Positions 34,466 to 42,488 of a DNA stretch of 64,000 bases are shown here, in pieces. A program made the translations under genes and the position numbers. The number at the start of each line of letters is the position of its first letter. Within the stretch, counting starts at the first letter, position 1. The notes beneath the pieces are model-generated. The model searched no databases and was not told where the DNA came from. It saw only the letters and a program-made list of their open reading frames with translations. Location of the stretch: contig NZ_MWQN01000003.1 of assembly GCF_002024165.1 (NCBI RefSeq), positions 868,001 through 932,000 of the forward strand. The letters are read 5' to 3'. The DNA comes from Embleya scabrispora. Lineage in GTDB: Bacteria; Actinomycetota; Actinomycetes; Streptomycetales; Streptomycetaceae.

Positions 34466-36264
34466 GGGCGCTCCACCCGCCAGACGTGGAAGGCCGGTCC
34501 GTCGGCGGGCATCGGCTCGCCGCGGCGCAGGTCGGGTCCGCCGGTCAGGCTGTGCGCGGCGGCCGGCGCGGCGATCGGGGCGTGCGAGGCACGGTCGACC
34601 TGGACGAGCAGCGTCTCCTCGGGCAACCACCGCTCGAACAGCACGGTGTCGGCATCGCAGCGCAGCCAGCGCAGGCCGCCCTCGCGCAGCGCCCGGTGTC
34701 CGCGCCGCAGCGCGATCAGGTCGCGGTAGACGCGGTGGGTGTCGTGGTCCCAGCGCGCGGGGTCCCACGGGAACGGCCGGCGGCCGTCCTCCAGGTGCAC
34801 CCCTTCCACGCCGACCTCGTCGCCGGCGAACACCATCGGCAGCCCCGGCAGGGTGAACAGCAGTGCGGCGCCCAGGTGCTGGTGCTCGCGCCCGGCCATC
34901 GAGCGGAAGCGTTGGGTGTCGTGCGAATCGAGCAGGGTCAGGTTGTGGGTGTACGAGCGCCAGGGCAGCAGGGCGGCGAAGTCGCGCATGACAGCGGCGA
35001 GTTCGGCGCCGCCGTAGGCCGGGATCGGCCCGGGCACACCCCAGAACTCGGTGAGCGGCGCGTCGGCGAGCCACCCCCAGACCGGTCGGGTGAAGCCGGA
35101 GTAGGCCATCGTGCCCTGCCAGCCGTCGCCGCGCAGGGACGCGGACGCGTCGTGCTGGTGCTCGGCCAGGAGCAGTGTGTCCGGCGCGGCGGCGTTCAGC
35201 GTGGCGCGGGTGGCGCGGGCCACCTCGGCGTTGCGGTCCTGGGTGCCGTGGCGGCCGGCCGACTGCGCGACGTCGATCCGCCAGCCGTCCAGCCCGAAGT
35301 CCCGCGGATACCGAGCCACCACGGAACCCGCGCCCTCGTACAACCGGGCCCGCAACTCGGCGGAGGCGTGGTCGAACTTCGGCAGCGTGTCCACACCGCA
35401 GAACGAGGCATAGCGGCCTCGGTCCGCGCCGTCGAAGTAGTAGAAACCCGCCTCGGCGGAGTCCGGTTCGGCCTGTCCGCGCCGGAACCACTCGTGCCCG
35501 TCCCCGGAGTGATTCAGCGTCAGGTCGCCGATCACCCGCATGCCGCGCCGGTGCGCCTCGGCGGTCAGCGCCCGCAGCGCCTCGTCGCCGCCGAGCAGCG
35601 GGTCGACCCGGTCGAAGGTGGTCGCGTCGTAGCGGTGGTTGGAGCGGGCCGGGAAGAACGGGGTGAGGTAGAGGACGTTGGCGCCCAGTGCCCGGATGTG
35701 GTCGAGCCGGTCGAGCACGCCCCACAGGTCGCCGCCGTAGATCTGCTGGAGCGCGCCCGGGGTGCCCCACGGGACGGGATCGTCCCAGGCGGCCGGAGTG
35801 GCCCAGTCCGGGAGGATGTCGCTTTGCCGGGCGGAGCGGGCGAAGCGGTCCGGGAAGATCTGGTACACGACCGCGTCGGCGGCCCAGGCGGGCGGCGCCG
35901 GGTGGGTGGTGAGGGTGAAGTCGCCGGTGTCGGGCACATCGCGCGAGGCGATGCCGGCGCCGGTCAGCCAGCGGTTGCCGGTGGGGGTGTCGAGCAGGAA
36001 GCGGTAGCCGAACTCGGTGCTGCCGACCTCGACCTCGACCCGCCACCAGGTCTCGTCGCCGTCCACCCGATCCACCCGGGCCTCGGTGAACACCGGTTCT
36101 CCGTCGAGCTTGGTGCGCACGTGCACCCGGCGGGTGCCGGCGTCGGTGCGGGCACGCACGAACAGCTCGACGCGATCGCCCGGTTGCGGCGACGGGTTGC
36201 TCACGTAGCCCGGCGAACCGTCGTGGTGTGCCACTGTGTTACAGAGTGTTTCCGGTGGGTGCAT
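34462..36264 (-). CDS. GH13 maltodextrin hydrolase (neopullulanase/cyclomaltodextrinase-like)
   Basis: A 600-residue enzyme with an N-terminal beta domain of CBM34 type (about 20-120) followed by a GH13 barrel. Region I DLTLNHSGDGHEWF, region II GWRIDVAQ (nucleophile Asp), region III LLAEHQHD (acid Glu), region IV LLDSHDTQR. The N-domain plus barrel is typical of neopullulanase, maltogenic amylase and cyclomaltodextrinase, which cut larger maltodextrins in the cytosol. It is the first gene of the maltose operon. The start at 36264 (ATG) or a GTG at 36231 is not settled; GAAAC-type operator half-sites overlap this 5' end. Confidence 0.88.
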   Translation of the reverse strand: MHPPETLCNTVAHHDGSPGYVSNPSPQPGDRVELFVRARTDAGTRRVHVRTKLDGEPVFTEARVDRVDGDETWWRVEVEVGSTEFGYRFLLDTPTGNRWLTGAGIASRDVPDTGDFTLTTHPAPPAWAADAVVYQIFPDRFARSARQSDILPDWATPAAWDDPVPWGTPGALQQIYGGDLWGVLDRLDHIRALGANVLYLTPFFPARSNHRYDATTFDRVDPLLGGDEALRALTAEAHRRGMRVIGDLTLNHSGDGHEWFRRGQAEPDSAEAGFYYFDGADRGRYASFCGVDTLPKFDHASAELRARLYEGAGSVVARYPRDFGLDGWRIDVAQSAGRHGTQDRNAEVARATRATLNAAAPDTLLLAEHQHDASASLRGDGWQGTMAYSGFTRPVWGWLADAPLTEFWGVPGPIPAYGGAELAAVMRDFAALLPWRSYTHNLTLLDSHDTQRFRSMAGREHQHLGAALLFTLPGLPMVFAGDEVGVEGVHLEDGRRPFPWDPARWDHDTHRVYRDLIALRRGHRALREGGLRWLRCDADTVLFERWLPEETLLVQVDRASHAPIAAPAAAHSLTGGPDLRRGEPMPADGPAFHVWRVERP

Positions 36265-36393
36265 GGTGTTTGTGACTCCGAAACATGCCGTTCATCAGGT
36301 CGAATGCCGAGGAGCGTAAAAGCTCGGCGTAATCGACTGCAACACTCTGCAACATGTTTCAAAGATTTTGTTGCAACGACGAAACACGTTTCG
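36246..36393. promoter_or_regulatory. LacI-type operator cluster between maltose operon and repressor gene
   Basis: Four copies of a GAAACAYG-like half-site are visible: GGAAACAC (minus strand, 36246-36253), CGAAACATG (36279-36287), GAAACATGTT (minus strand, about 36351-36360) and the symmetrical CGAAAC-AC-GTTTCG at 36380-36393. In addition TGCAAC occurs at 36338, 36348 and within GTTGCAAC at 36370-36377. This is what one expects for a LacI-family repressor controlling both directions. Which of the two motif sets the repressor reads cannot be told from the sequence. Confidence 0.55.
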
Positions 36394-36462
36394 CTAGCGT
36401 GTGTGTGTCCCCCATGCGCTGTTCCCCGTGCGCCGGACCCGCCGAAGAGAGGTGACCATCGC

Positions 36463-37512
36463 GTGACACCAGAGCGCCCGTCGGTCCGCAGGATCGCCGA
36501 CCGGATCGGGGTGAGCGCGGCGACCGTCAGCCGGGTCCTCAACGACAAACCCGGGGTCGCCGAGCACACCAGGACCCGGGTCCTGGCGGCGATTCGCGAG
36601 CAGGGCATGGTCGCGCCGGCACCGGTCGGCCAACCCTTCGTCGGCATCATCGTGCCGGAGCTGGAGAACCCCGCCTTCGCCCTGCTGGCCGGCGCGGTGG
36701 AGGCGCGGCTGAGCCAGTACGGGGTGACCGCGCTGATCGGCAGCTCCACGAAGCACGGGCCGACCGAGCTGGACTACATCGAAACGCTGTTACGGCGTGG
36801 CATCGAGGGCCTGGTCCTGGTCTCCGGACGGCACGCGAACCCCGAGGCCGACCACGGCTTCTACTGGCACCTGCACGGAAAGCACGTGGCGATGGTGCTG
36901 GTCAACGGCGGCGTACCGGGCCTGCCGGTGTCCACGGTCACCACCGACGAGGCGGCCGGCGCGGCAATGGCGGTGGCACACCTGCACAGCCTCGGGCACA
37001 CCCGGATCGCGCTGGCCGGCGGCGAGGAGTTCTACCGCCCCTCCCGCCACCGCCTGGCCGGCTACCGCGCGGCGATGACGGCGACGTTCGGCGGCTGCGA
37101 CGACGCGCTCTACGTGGAGTCCACGTACTCGATCACCGGCGGCCAGGCCGCGGCCCGCCGCCTCCTCGACGCCGGCGCCACGGCGATCATCACCGGCAGC
37201 GACCTGATGGCCCTCGGCGCGATCTCCGCCGCCCGCGAATCCGGCCGCCACGTCCCGACCGACGTCTCGGTGGTCGGCTACGACGACTCATACCTGGCCG
37301 CCCACAGCGACCCCCCACTGAGCACGATCCAACAACCCATAGAACAGATGTCCACGGCAATCGCCACAGCCATGTGGCAACAACTCCAGGGCTACCACGT
37401 CCCCCACGTAGACCACCGCTTCACCCCCCGCCTGGTGGCAAGAGCCTCCACAACAGCAGCCCCCGCCACCCCATCCCCACGTGCTCAGGAGACACCCGCC
37501 TCGGGGACGTAG
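36463..37512 (+). CDS. LacI-family repressor of the maltose locus
   Basis: A 349-residue LacI/GalR-type regulator. The N-terminal HTH is SVRRIADRIGVSAATVSRVLNDKPGVAEHTRTRVLAAI; the body has two periplasmic-binding-like lobes with VGIIVPELENPAFALLAGAVE and VSVVGYDDSYLAAHSDPPLSTI. Position and family make it the likely MalR-like repressor, with maltose or a maltodextrin as inducer. The GTG at 36463 follows GAGAGG. It ends at a 77-bp repeat array, facing the ribosomal protection gene. Confidence 0.92.
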   Translation: MTPERPSVRRIADRIGVSAATVSRVLNDKPGVAEHTRTRVLAAIREQGMVAPAPVGQPFVGIIVPELENPAFALLAGAVEARLSQYGVTALIGSSTKHGPTELDYIETLLRRGIEGLVLVSGRHANPEADHGFYWHLHGKHVAMVLVNGGVPGLPVSTVTTDEAAGAAMAVAHLHSLGHTRIALAGGEEFYRPSRHRLAGYRAAMTATFGGCDDALYVESTYSITGGQAAARRLLDAGATAIITGSDLMALGAISAARESGRHVPTDVSVVGYDDSYLAAHSDPPLSTIQQPIEQMSTAIATAMWQQLQGYHVPHVDHRFTPRLVARASTTAAPATPSPRAQETPASGT

Positions 37513-37553
37513 CCGCAGGACTCCGGGACACACTCGACCCTGTGGCAAGCCCG

Positions 37554-37930
37554 AACCAACCCAGCCCGTCCGCCACTTGAGGACACCCCGCCGGAGGCCA
37601 AACCGCAACCCCCGACACTGACGGAACCCAAACCAACCCAGCCCGCCCGGCACTTGAGGACACTCGGCCGGAGGCCAAACCGCAGCCCCCGACACTGACG
37701 GAACCCGAACCAACCCAGCCCGTCCGGCGCTTGAGGACACCCCGCCGGAGGCCACACCGCAGCCCCCGACACTGACGGAACCCAAACCAACCCAGCCCGT
37801 CCGGCGCTTGAGGACACCCCGCCGGAGGCCACACCGCAGCCCCCGGCACTGACGGAACCCAAACCAACCCAGCCCGTCCGGCGCTTGAGGACACCCGGCC
37901 GGAGGCCGGGCTGCGGGCGGCGGTGTGCGC
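37554..37930. repeat. Tandem array of 77-bp units
   Basis: Five units with exact 77-bp spacing, first bases at 37554, 37631, 37708, 37785 and 37862. Each contains CAGCCCGTCCGGCG followed by CTTGAGGAC and a short stem TCCGGCG/CGCCGGA. This is the same core found in the 129-bp array at 1100-1612. It lies between the ends of two convergent genes (lacI and the ribosomal protection gene). The units are nearly identical, with A/C or T/C changes only, which points to recent copy-number change. It is not a CRISPR: the whole unit repeats with no variable spacer. Confidence 0.92.
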
Positions 37931-37936
37931 GGGGGC

Positions 37937-39928
37937 TCAGTTGCCCCGGACTCGTCCCAGCGACTGCAACATGTAGCGCTCACGATCGTACGGGTCCGCC
38001 CCCGTGCGCTCCCGGATCGGGACCGCATGGCCCGCGAACAGCCGGTAGTCCTCGAACTCGCTGACCAGCACCCCTTCCCCCCGCGTCAGCCCCGGCAGCC
38101 GCCCCGTAACCCCATGCACCATCGCCGCCGGAAGGCTCCCCCGCACCAGGAACCGATCCCCCCGCGCCACCTGCTCCTCCGGCACCGCCCGCGCCGCGGA
38201 AAGTGCCGACAGCACCACGCCCAGGCAGTCCGCCGGAGTCTCCACCTCGAACCGATGCGTCGGCTCGAACACCCGCGTCCCGGCCCGCCGCAACGCGTCG
38301 GCCACCACCAGCGGCGTCACACTCCGAAAGTCCCCCGCCGCACTCACCGGACTGAAATACCCGGTACGGGTCAACGTCACCGTGCAGTCCAGCACTTCCC
38401 ACCCATACAGCCCCTGCCGCAACGTCCGGCGCGCACTCTCCTCGATCGCGCGATGGAACGCGAGCGGCAGCGCACCCAGCTCGACCCCCAACCGCAACTC
38501 GATCCCGCTCCCCGGCGGCGCCGGCTCGACCCGCACACCGACCGTGGCCCAAAAGTAGGTGGGCCCGTCGGCGTCCATCTCCTCCACGGCCTCGCCCACC
38601 CCCACCGGGCGCTCGAAGTACAGCGGCCGCGACTCGGCGAACGCCACCCGCAGACCGAACTCCTCGGCCAGCGTCGCCCCGATCACCTCCTTCTGCACCT
38701 CGCCGTACAGGCGCACCGAGATCGCCCCCGACGACTCGTCGCCCCGCACGTCGATCATCGGATCCTCCTCGGCCATCCGCTGCAACGCGGCGAACAGCGC
38801 GGGGCGTTCGCCCGGTCGCCCGGGTGTGACCTCCGATTCCAACGTCGGCGGCGCGAACAGTCCGGTCCGAGGCAGCCCGTCCGCCGACCCCAGTTGATCG
38901 CCGACTCGCGCCTGTGCCAGACCCCGCACCTTCGCGATGGTGCCCGCCGTCGCATCCGCGTCCCGGACCCCCGTACCACGATCGAAGACCTGCACCCCGG
39001 AGGCCCGCACGGTCGACTCGGCCACACCGCCCCCGTGTTCGCGCCGGAACAGCGCGACCGAGTCCCGCGCCCGAAGCACCCCGCTCCAGGTGCGCACGTA
39101 CGCGATCTTCTCCCCCGCGCGCCCCCGCTCGATCTTCAACACGACCGCCCGCAAGGGCTCTTGCTCGGCCGCGTCCTCGACGCGCGGCAACCACGCGGCG
39201 ATTCCCCGCACCAGGTGGCCGACCCCCTCCCCGTTCAGGGCGGAGCCGAAGAACACCGGATACACCCGGGCCTCGCGTACCTGGCGCCGCAGTTCGCGCG
39301 TGTAGTCCGCCGCCGTGAGCACGACCCGGTCGTCCAGATACGCGTCCACGAACGACTCGCCGTGGTCGGCGAACGCCTCCGCGAGCCGCTCCGCGAACTC
39401 CGGGTCGCCCGCGTCGAACGGCGCGAATCGCGCGTCCGCGGTACCGATCCCGGCCACCGACCCCATCGCGACGCACCCGGGCCCCAGTTCGGCGGCCAGC
39501 GCGCCCAATACCTCCCGGTAGCGCGCACCCATCCGGTCGATCTTGTTCACGAACACCAGGACCGGGATCCGCAATCGGGCAAGCGAGCGCATCAGCACCC
39601 GGGTTCGCGCCTGCACACCCTCCACCGCGGACACCACCAACACGGCGCCGTCGAGGACGCGCAGCGCCCGCTCCACCTCCGCGACGAAGTCGGAGTGGCC
39701 GGGGGTGTCGATGACATTGACCTGGAGGTCGTCCACCCGAAACGCCACCACGGCGGAACGGATGGTGATCCCACGCCGACGCTCCAGGTCGAGCGAGTCG
39801 GTCTGGGTGCTGCCGGCATCGACACTGCCGACCCGGGAGATCACTCCCGCGTCGAACAGCAGACGCTCGGTCAGGCTGGTCTTCCCCGCGTCAACATGCG
39901 CAAGAATCCCGATGTTCAAATGGTTCAT
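37937..39928 (-). CDS. OtrA/TetM-type ribosomal protection protein
   Basis: A 663-residue translational GTPase. G motifs: AHVDAGKTSLTERLL, RRGITI, DTPGHSDF and NKID. The domain IV loop reads GYFSPVSAAGDFR, the signature loop of TetM/OtrA proteins that displaces tetracycline from the 30S decoding site; EF-G and EF-G2 lack it. Length is close to OtrA of Streptomyces rimosus. The ATG at 39928 (MNHLNIGILAHVDAGK) is chosen; upstream codons are a leader. It may give tetracycline-type resistance or act on another substrate at the same site. A leader ORF overlaps its start. Confidence 0.92.
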   Translation of the reverse strand: MNHLNIGILAHVDAGKTSLTERLLFDAGVISRVGSVDAGSTQTDSLDLERRRGITIRSAVVAFRVDDLQVNVIDTPGHSDFVAEVERALRVLDGAVLVVSAVEGVQARTRVLMRSLARLRIPVLVFVNKIDRMGARYREVLGALAAELGPGCVAMGSVAGIGTADARFAPFDAGDPEFAERLAEAFADHGESFVDAYLDDRVVLTAADYTRELRRQVREARVYPVFFGSALNGEGVGHLVRGIAAWLPRVEDAAEQEPLRAVVLKIERGRAGEKIAYVRTWSGVLRARDSVALFRREHGGGVAESTVRASGVQVFDRGTGVRDADATAGTIAKVRGLAQARVGDQLGSADGLPRTGLFAPPTLESEVTPGRPGERPALFAALQRMAEEDPMIDVRGDESSGAISVRLYGEVQKEVIGATLAEEFGLRVAFAESRPLYFERPVGVGEAVEEMDADGPTYFWATVGVRVEPAPPGSGIELRLGVELGALPLAFHRAIEESARRTLRQGLYGWEVLDCTVTLTRTGYFSPVSAAGDFRSVTPLVVADALRRAGTRVFEPTHRFEVETPADCLGVVLSALSAARAVPEEQVARGDRFLVRGSLPAAMVHGVTGRLPGLTRGEGVLVSEFEDYRLFAGHAVPIRERTGADPYDRERYMLQSLGRVRGN

Positions 39929-39998
39929 GACGGCCAGAGGCTCCCGCGGCTGCACTGATGGGACGAATTCCGTAGAGACCGCTGAACCCTCGGCGCAT
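39891..39998 (-). CDS. Leader peptide ORF upstream of ribosomal protection gene
   Basis: A 35-codon ORF that begins MRRGFSGLYGIRPISAAAG, 70 bases before the resistance gene. It has a much better ribosome binding site (GGAGAGG, eight bases away) than the main gene and its stop lies 38 bases inside the main gene in another frame. A ribosome stalling in it could open or hide the main start, as leader peptides do at many ribosome-targeting drug resistance genes. This is inferred from position and ribosome binding site alone. Confidence 0.55.
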   Translation of the reverse strand: MRRGFSGLYGIRPISAAAGASGRHEPFEHRDSCAC

Positions 39999-40112
39999 GA
40001 CGTTCCTCTCCGAACGAACTCATCCCATGTGACACAGTGCGTCTGGCACCCTAACACCGCCCCGACACACGTCCGCGATCATTTCCCGGCGCCCGCGCAC
40101 CGCCCACGACCA

Positions 40113-41177
40113 CTACTCCGGCGGCAGCTCACCCTGCACGATGCGGGCGATCAGCGCCCGGCGACTGGTCACCCCGGCCTTGGTAAAGACGGCCTTGAGA
40201 TGGTCCTGGACCGTGTACGGGGTCATCGCCAGGAGCCGGGCGATCTCCCGCGTGTCACAACCGCGGATCGCCTGCAGCGCCACCTCCTGCTCGCGCCCGG
40301 TCAACCCGAACGCGGCCAGATACAGCGGCATCGTCTCGGCCGGCGACGCGGGTGAGGCCACCACCCCGACATGCCCGTCGGCGAGACCGTCGACCAGCGA
40401 GGCATGCAACACGAACCACCGCCCGTCCCCGGTACGCACCCGAATCGGCACCTGCGCCGCAAGCACCCCGGACGCGGCTCGCCGCGCGTGCTCGGACACC
40501 ATCGCGAAGGCCGTGGGCACGGACAGTGCGGCCGACGAGTCGTCGGCGAGGTCGGCGAGCAGCCGCTGGGCCCGCTGATCCGCCGCGACCAGGCCGTTCG
40601 ACGGACCGAGGATCATCATCGCGGGCGCCTGGTCCACCGGGAGCGCCCACGTCGGAGCGGCATGGCAGGCCCGCAGCGCGTTGCCGATGTGCCGCGCGGC
40701 GACATCCGCCAGGTCCCGCTGCCGGGCCAGGAAGGGGCCGTGTTCGCGCCCCCGCATGAACGCGGCACATCCCCACCGCCCGCCCTGCGTGTCGAAGACC
40801 ATCCGCAATTCGTCACCGAACCCGGCCGGGGCGAGCTGCTCCCGAAATCTCATCGCCCGTTCGGGCCGCCCCCCAGTCGCCCGACTCAGCGTCTCGGCCC
40901 GAATCCCACCGCGCCGGATCGCGGCGAAGGAGGCGATGTCCTCGTGCCACACCTCCATCCGCACCGCCTCGCGAAACCCCGCCATGCTCAGGTCGTTGCT
41001 CACCACGGAGGTGACGAGCCCGGTACTGGGATCCGCGGTGTGCCAACAGACCGCGTCATATCCGAGTACATTCCGCAGCAACTCGTCGGCGCGCGCGAAC
41101 ACTTCGGCGGCGGACCGCCCCGGCGTGGCCAACTCCCGCAAACCATCGATGACTTGCTTTGCAGCACTCGATGCCAT
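40113..41177 (-). CDS. LuxR-family transcriptional regulator
   Basis: A 354-residue protein with a C-terminal LuxR HTH (LTGREQEVALQAIRGCDTREIARLLAMTPYTVQDHLKAVFTKAGVTSRR) and a long N-terminal region of about 270 residues that could be a GAF-like sensor (RNVLGYDAVCWHTADPSTGL). The ATG at 41177 (MASSAAKQVIDGL) gives the best N-terminus. No receiver domain is visible. It is encoded upstream of the ribosomal protection gene, 115 bp away, but the two need not be linked. Confidence 0.88.
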   Translation of the reverse strand: MASSAAKQVIDGLRELATPGRSAAEVFARADELLRNVLGYDAVCWHTADPSTGLVTSVVSNDLSMAGFREAVRMEVWHEDIASFAAIRRGGIRAETLSRATGGRPERAMRFREQLAPAGFGDELRMVFDTQGGRWGCAAFMRGREHGPFLARQRDLADVAARHIGNALRACHAAPTWALPVDQAPAMMILGPSNGLVAADQRAQRLLADLADDSSAALSVPTAFAMVSEHARRAASGVLAAQVPIRVRTGDGRWFVLHASLVDGLADGHVGVVASPASPAETMPLYLAAFGLTGREQEVALQAIRGCDTREIARLLAMTPYTVQDHLKAVFTKAGVTSRRALIARIVQGELPPE

Positions 41178-41323
41178 GGCGGGAAGGTAACACGCTGGAA
41201 CCAACCCTGTCCGCAGTGCGACGGCCGGGACTCCGGTGGAGCCGACCGCCGCTCGACACCCTCGCTCCTGTTCCACGAGCCCCGACGCGTGCGAGGATCG
41301 GGGCGATCGGAAAGGGGCCACCG

Positions 41324-41923
41324 ATGGCGCGGGAACACGAGAACGGCACACGTCCGCCGGTACGGGTGCGGGCGGTCGACGTCGACACCGGCGCCGTGCC
41401 GCTCTTCCTCACCATGCTCGACAGCGCGGTGGCGTGGCTGACCGCCGCCGGCCGACCCGGCCAGTGGGGCACCGAGCCGTGGTCCACCCGCCCGGGCGGC
41501 GAGGCGCGCGTCGAGTCGGCGATCCGCGGAGGGTACGCCCGCCTGGCCGAGATCGACGGTGCCCCGGCCGGCGGCTGTGTCTTCTCCGGCACGCCGTCCG
41601 CGTACATCGACCCGGTCGACGAACCCGAGTTGTTCATCAATCTGCTCGTCACCGACCGGCGCTTCGTCGGCGCGGGCGTCGGCGCCGCCCTGATCGCGGA
41701 CGCCCGCCGAGAGGCGGCGAGCCGCGGCATCGACCTGATCCGCGTCGACTGCTACGGAGGCGACGACGGCGCCCTGATCCGCCAATACCGCAGCCTGGGC
41801 TTCACGCCGGTCACCCCCTTCACCGTCGAGCGCCCCGACCAACCCCCGTGGCCCGGCCAGTTGCTGGCCATGCGACTGAACTCCGGCCGATCCGGCACGC
41901 CCGGCGACCACCCGGCATCATGA
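41324..41923 (+). CDS. GNAT acetyltransferase
   Basis: A 199-residue GNAT protein. LFINLLVTDRRFVGAGVGAALIADARREA is the core strand and acetyl-CoA loop, followed by IDLIRVDCYGGDDGALIRQYRSLGFTPV. AAAGGGG precedes the ATG at 41324. It starts 146 bp from the divergent LuxR gene and ends 4 bp before the NIPSNAP gene, likely as an operon. Substrate unknown. Confidence 0.88.
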   Translation: MAREHENGTRPPVRVRAVDVDTGAVPLFLTMLDSAVAWLTAAGRPGQWGTEPWSTRPGGEARVESAIRGGYARLAEIDGAPAGGCVFSGTPSAYIDPVDEPELFINLLVTDRRFVGAGVGAALIADARREAASRGIDLIRVDCYGGDDGALIRQYRSLGFTPVTPFTVERPDQPPWPGQLLAMRLNSGRSGTPGDHPAS

Positions 41924-41927
41924 GCGC

Positions 41928-42245
41928 ATGATCACCATTCACCTCAGATACGAGATCGACGCCGACAAGCTCGCCGACTTCGAGGAGTACGGCCGCCGCT
42001 GGGTCCACCTGGTCAACCGCTTCGGCGGCACCCACCACGGCTACTTCCTGCCGAGCGAGGGCGACAGCGACATCGCCTACGCCCTCTTCTCGTTCCCCGG
42101 GTTCGCCGCCTACGAGCAGTACCGCATCGACAGCGCGACCGACCCGGAATGCCGGGCCGCGATCGAACTCGCCCGCACCACCGGCTGCATCAAGCGCTAC
42201 GAACGCCGCTTCCTACGCCCCCTGGACGCAAACCCGCAGCCGTAG
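41928..42245 (+). CDS. NIPSNAP-family protein
   Basis: A 105-residue protein with the ferredoxin-like NIPSNAP fold: the opening IHLRYEIDADKLADFEEYGRRW, then GGTHHGYFLP and ALFSFPGFAAYEQYR. Dimeric proteins of this kind have uncertain roles, sometimes as small oxygenases or stress proteins. It follows the acetyltransferase closely. Confidence 0.85.
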   Translation: MITIHLRYEIDADKLADFEEYGRRWVHLVNRFGGTHHGYFLPSEGDSDIAYALFSFPGFAAYEQYRIDSATDPECRAAIELARTTGCIKRYERRFLRPLDANPQP

Positions 42246-42488
42246 AGCCCGCGGCACTCTCCACCGTCTCCCCAGCCGGCCGACAACGCCCACGCCTCGC
42301 CACGCAGCGGCACCGGAGCGCGAGTGGGGGTGAGCCGATCATGGTGTGGATGCCGCTCTTCAGTGTTCCACGGGGGTGTTCGGCGGCATGTGCTCGCGGA
42401 ACGTACCGGCGGCCGGCGGGAATCGGGAAGCGGACCGAGCGTGATCGCCTGCGCAACCACCCGCCGGCCCCGGGTCGTCCCCGATGAC

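Noticed and set aside
37554-37930. CRISPR array
   Set aside because: The whole 77-bp unit is repeated, with no unique spacers, and no cas genes are present.
37421-38028. ORFs in the 77-bp array
   Set aside because: Repetitive Gly/Trp/Ser peptides with no start site; explained by DNA repetition.
40001-40112. WhiB7-type promoter before the ribosomal protection gene
   Set aside because: A TTAGGGT -10-like box is visible but no good -35 with an adjoining AT-rich triplet could be placed.
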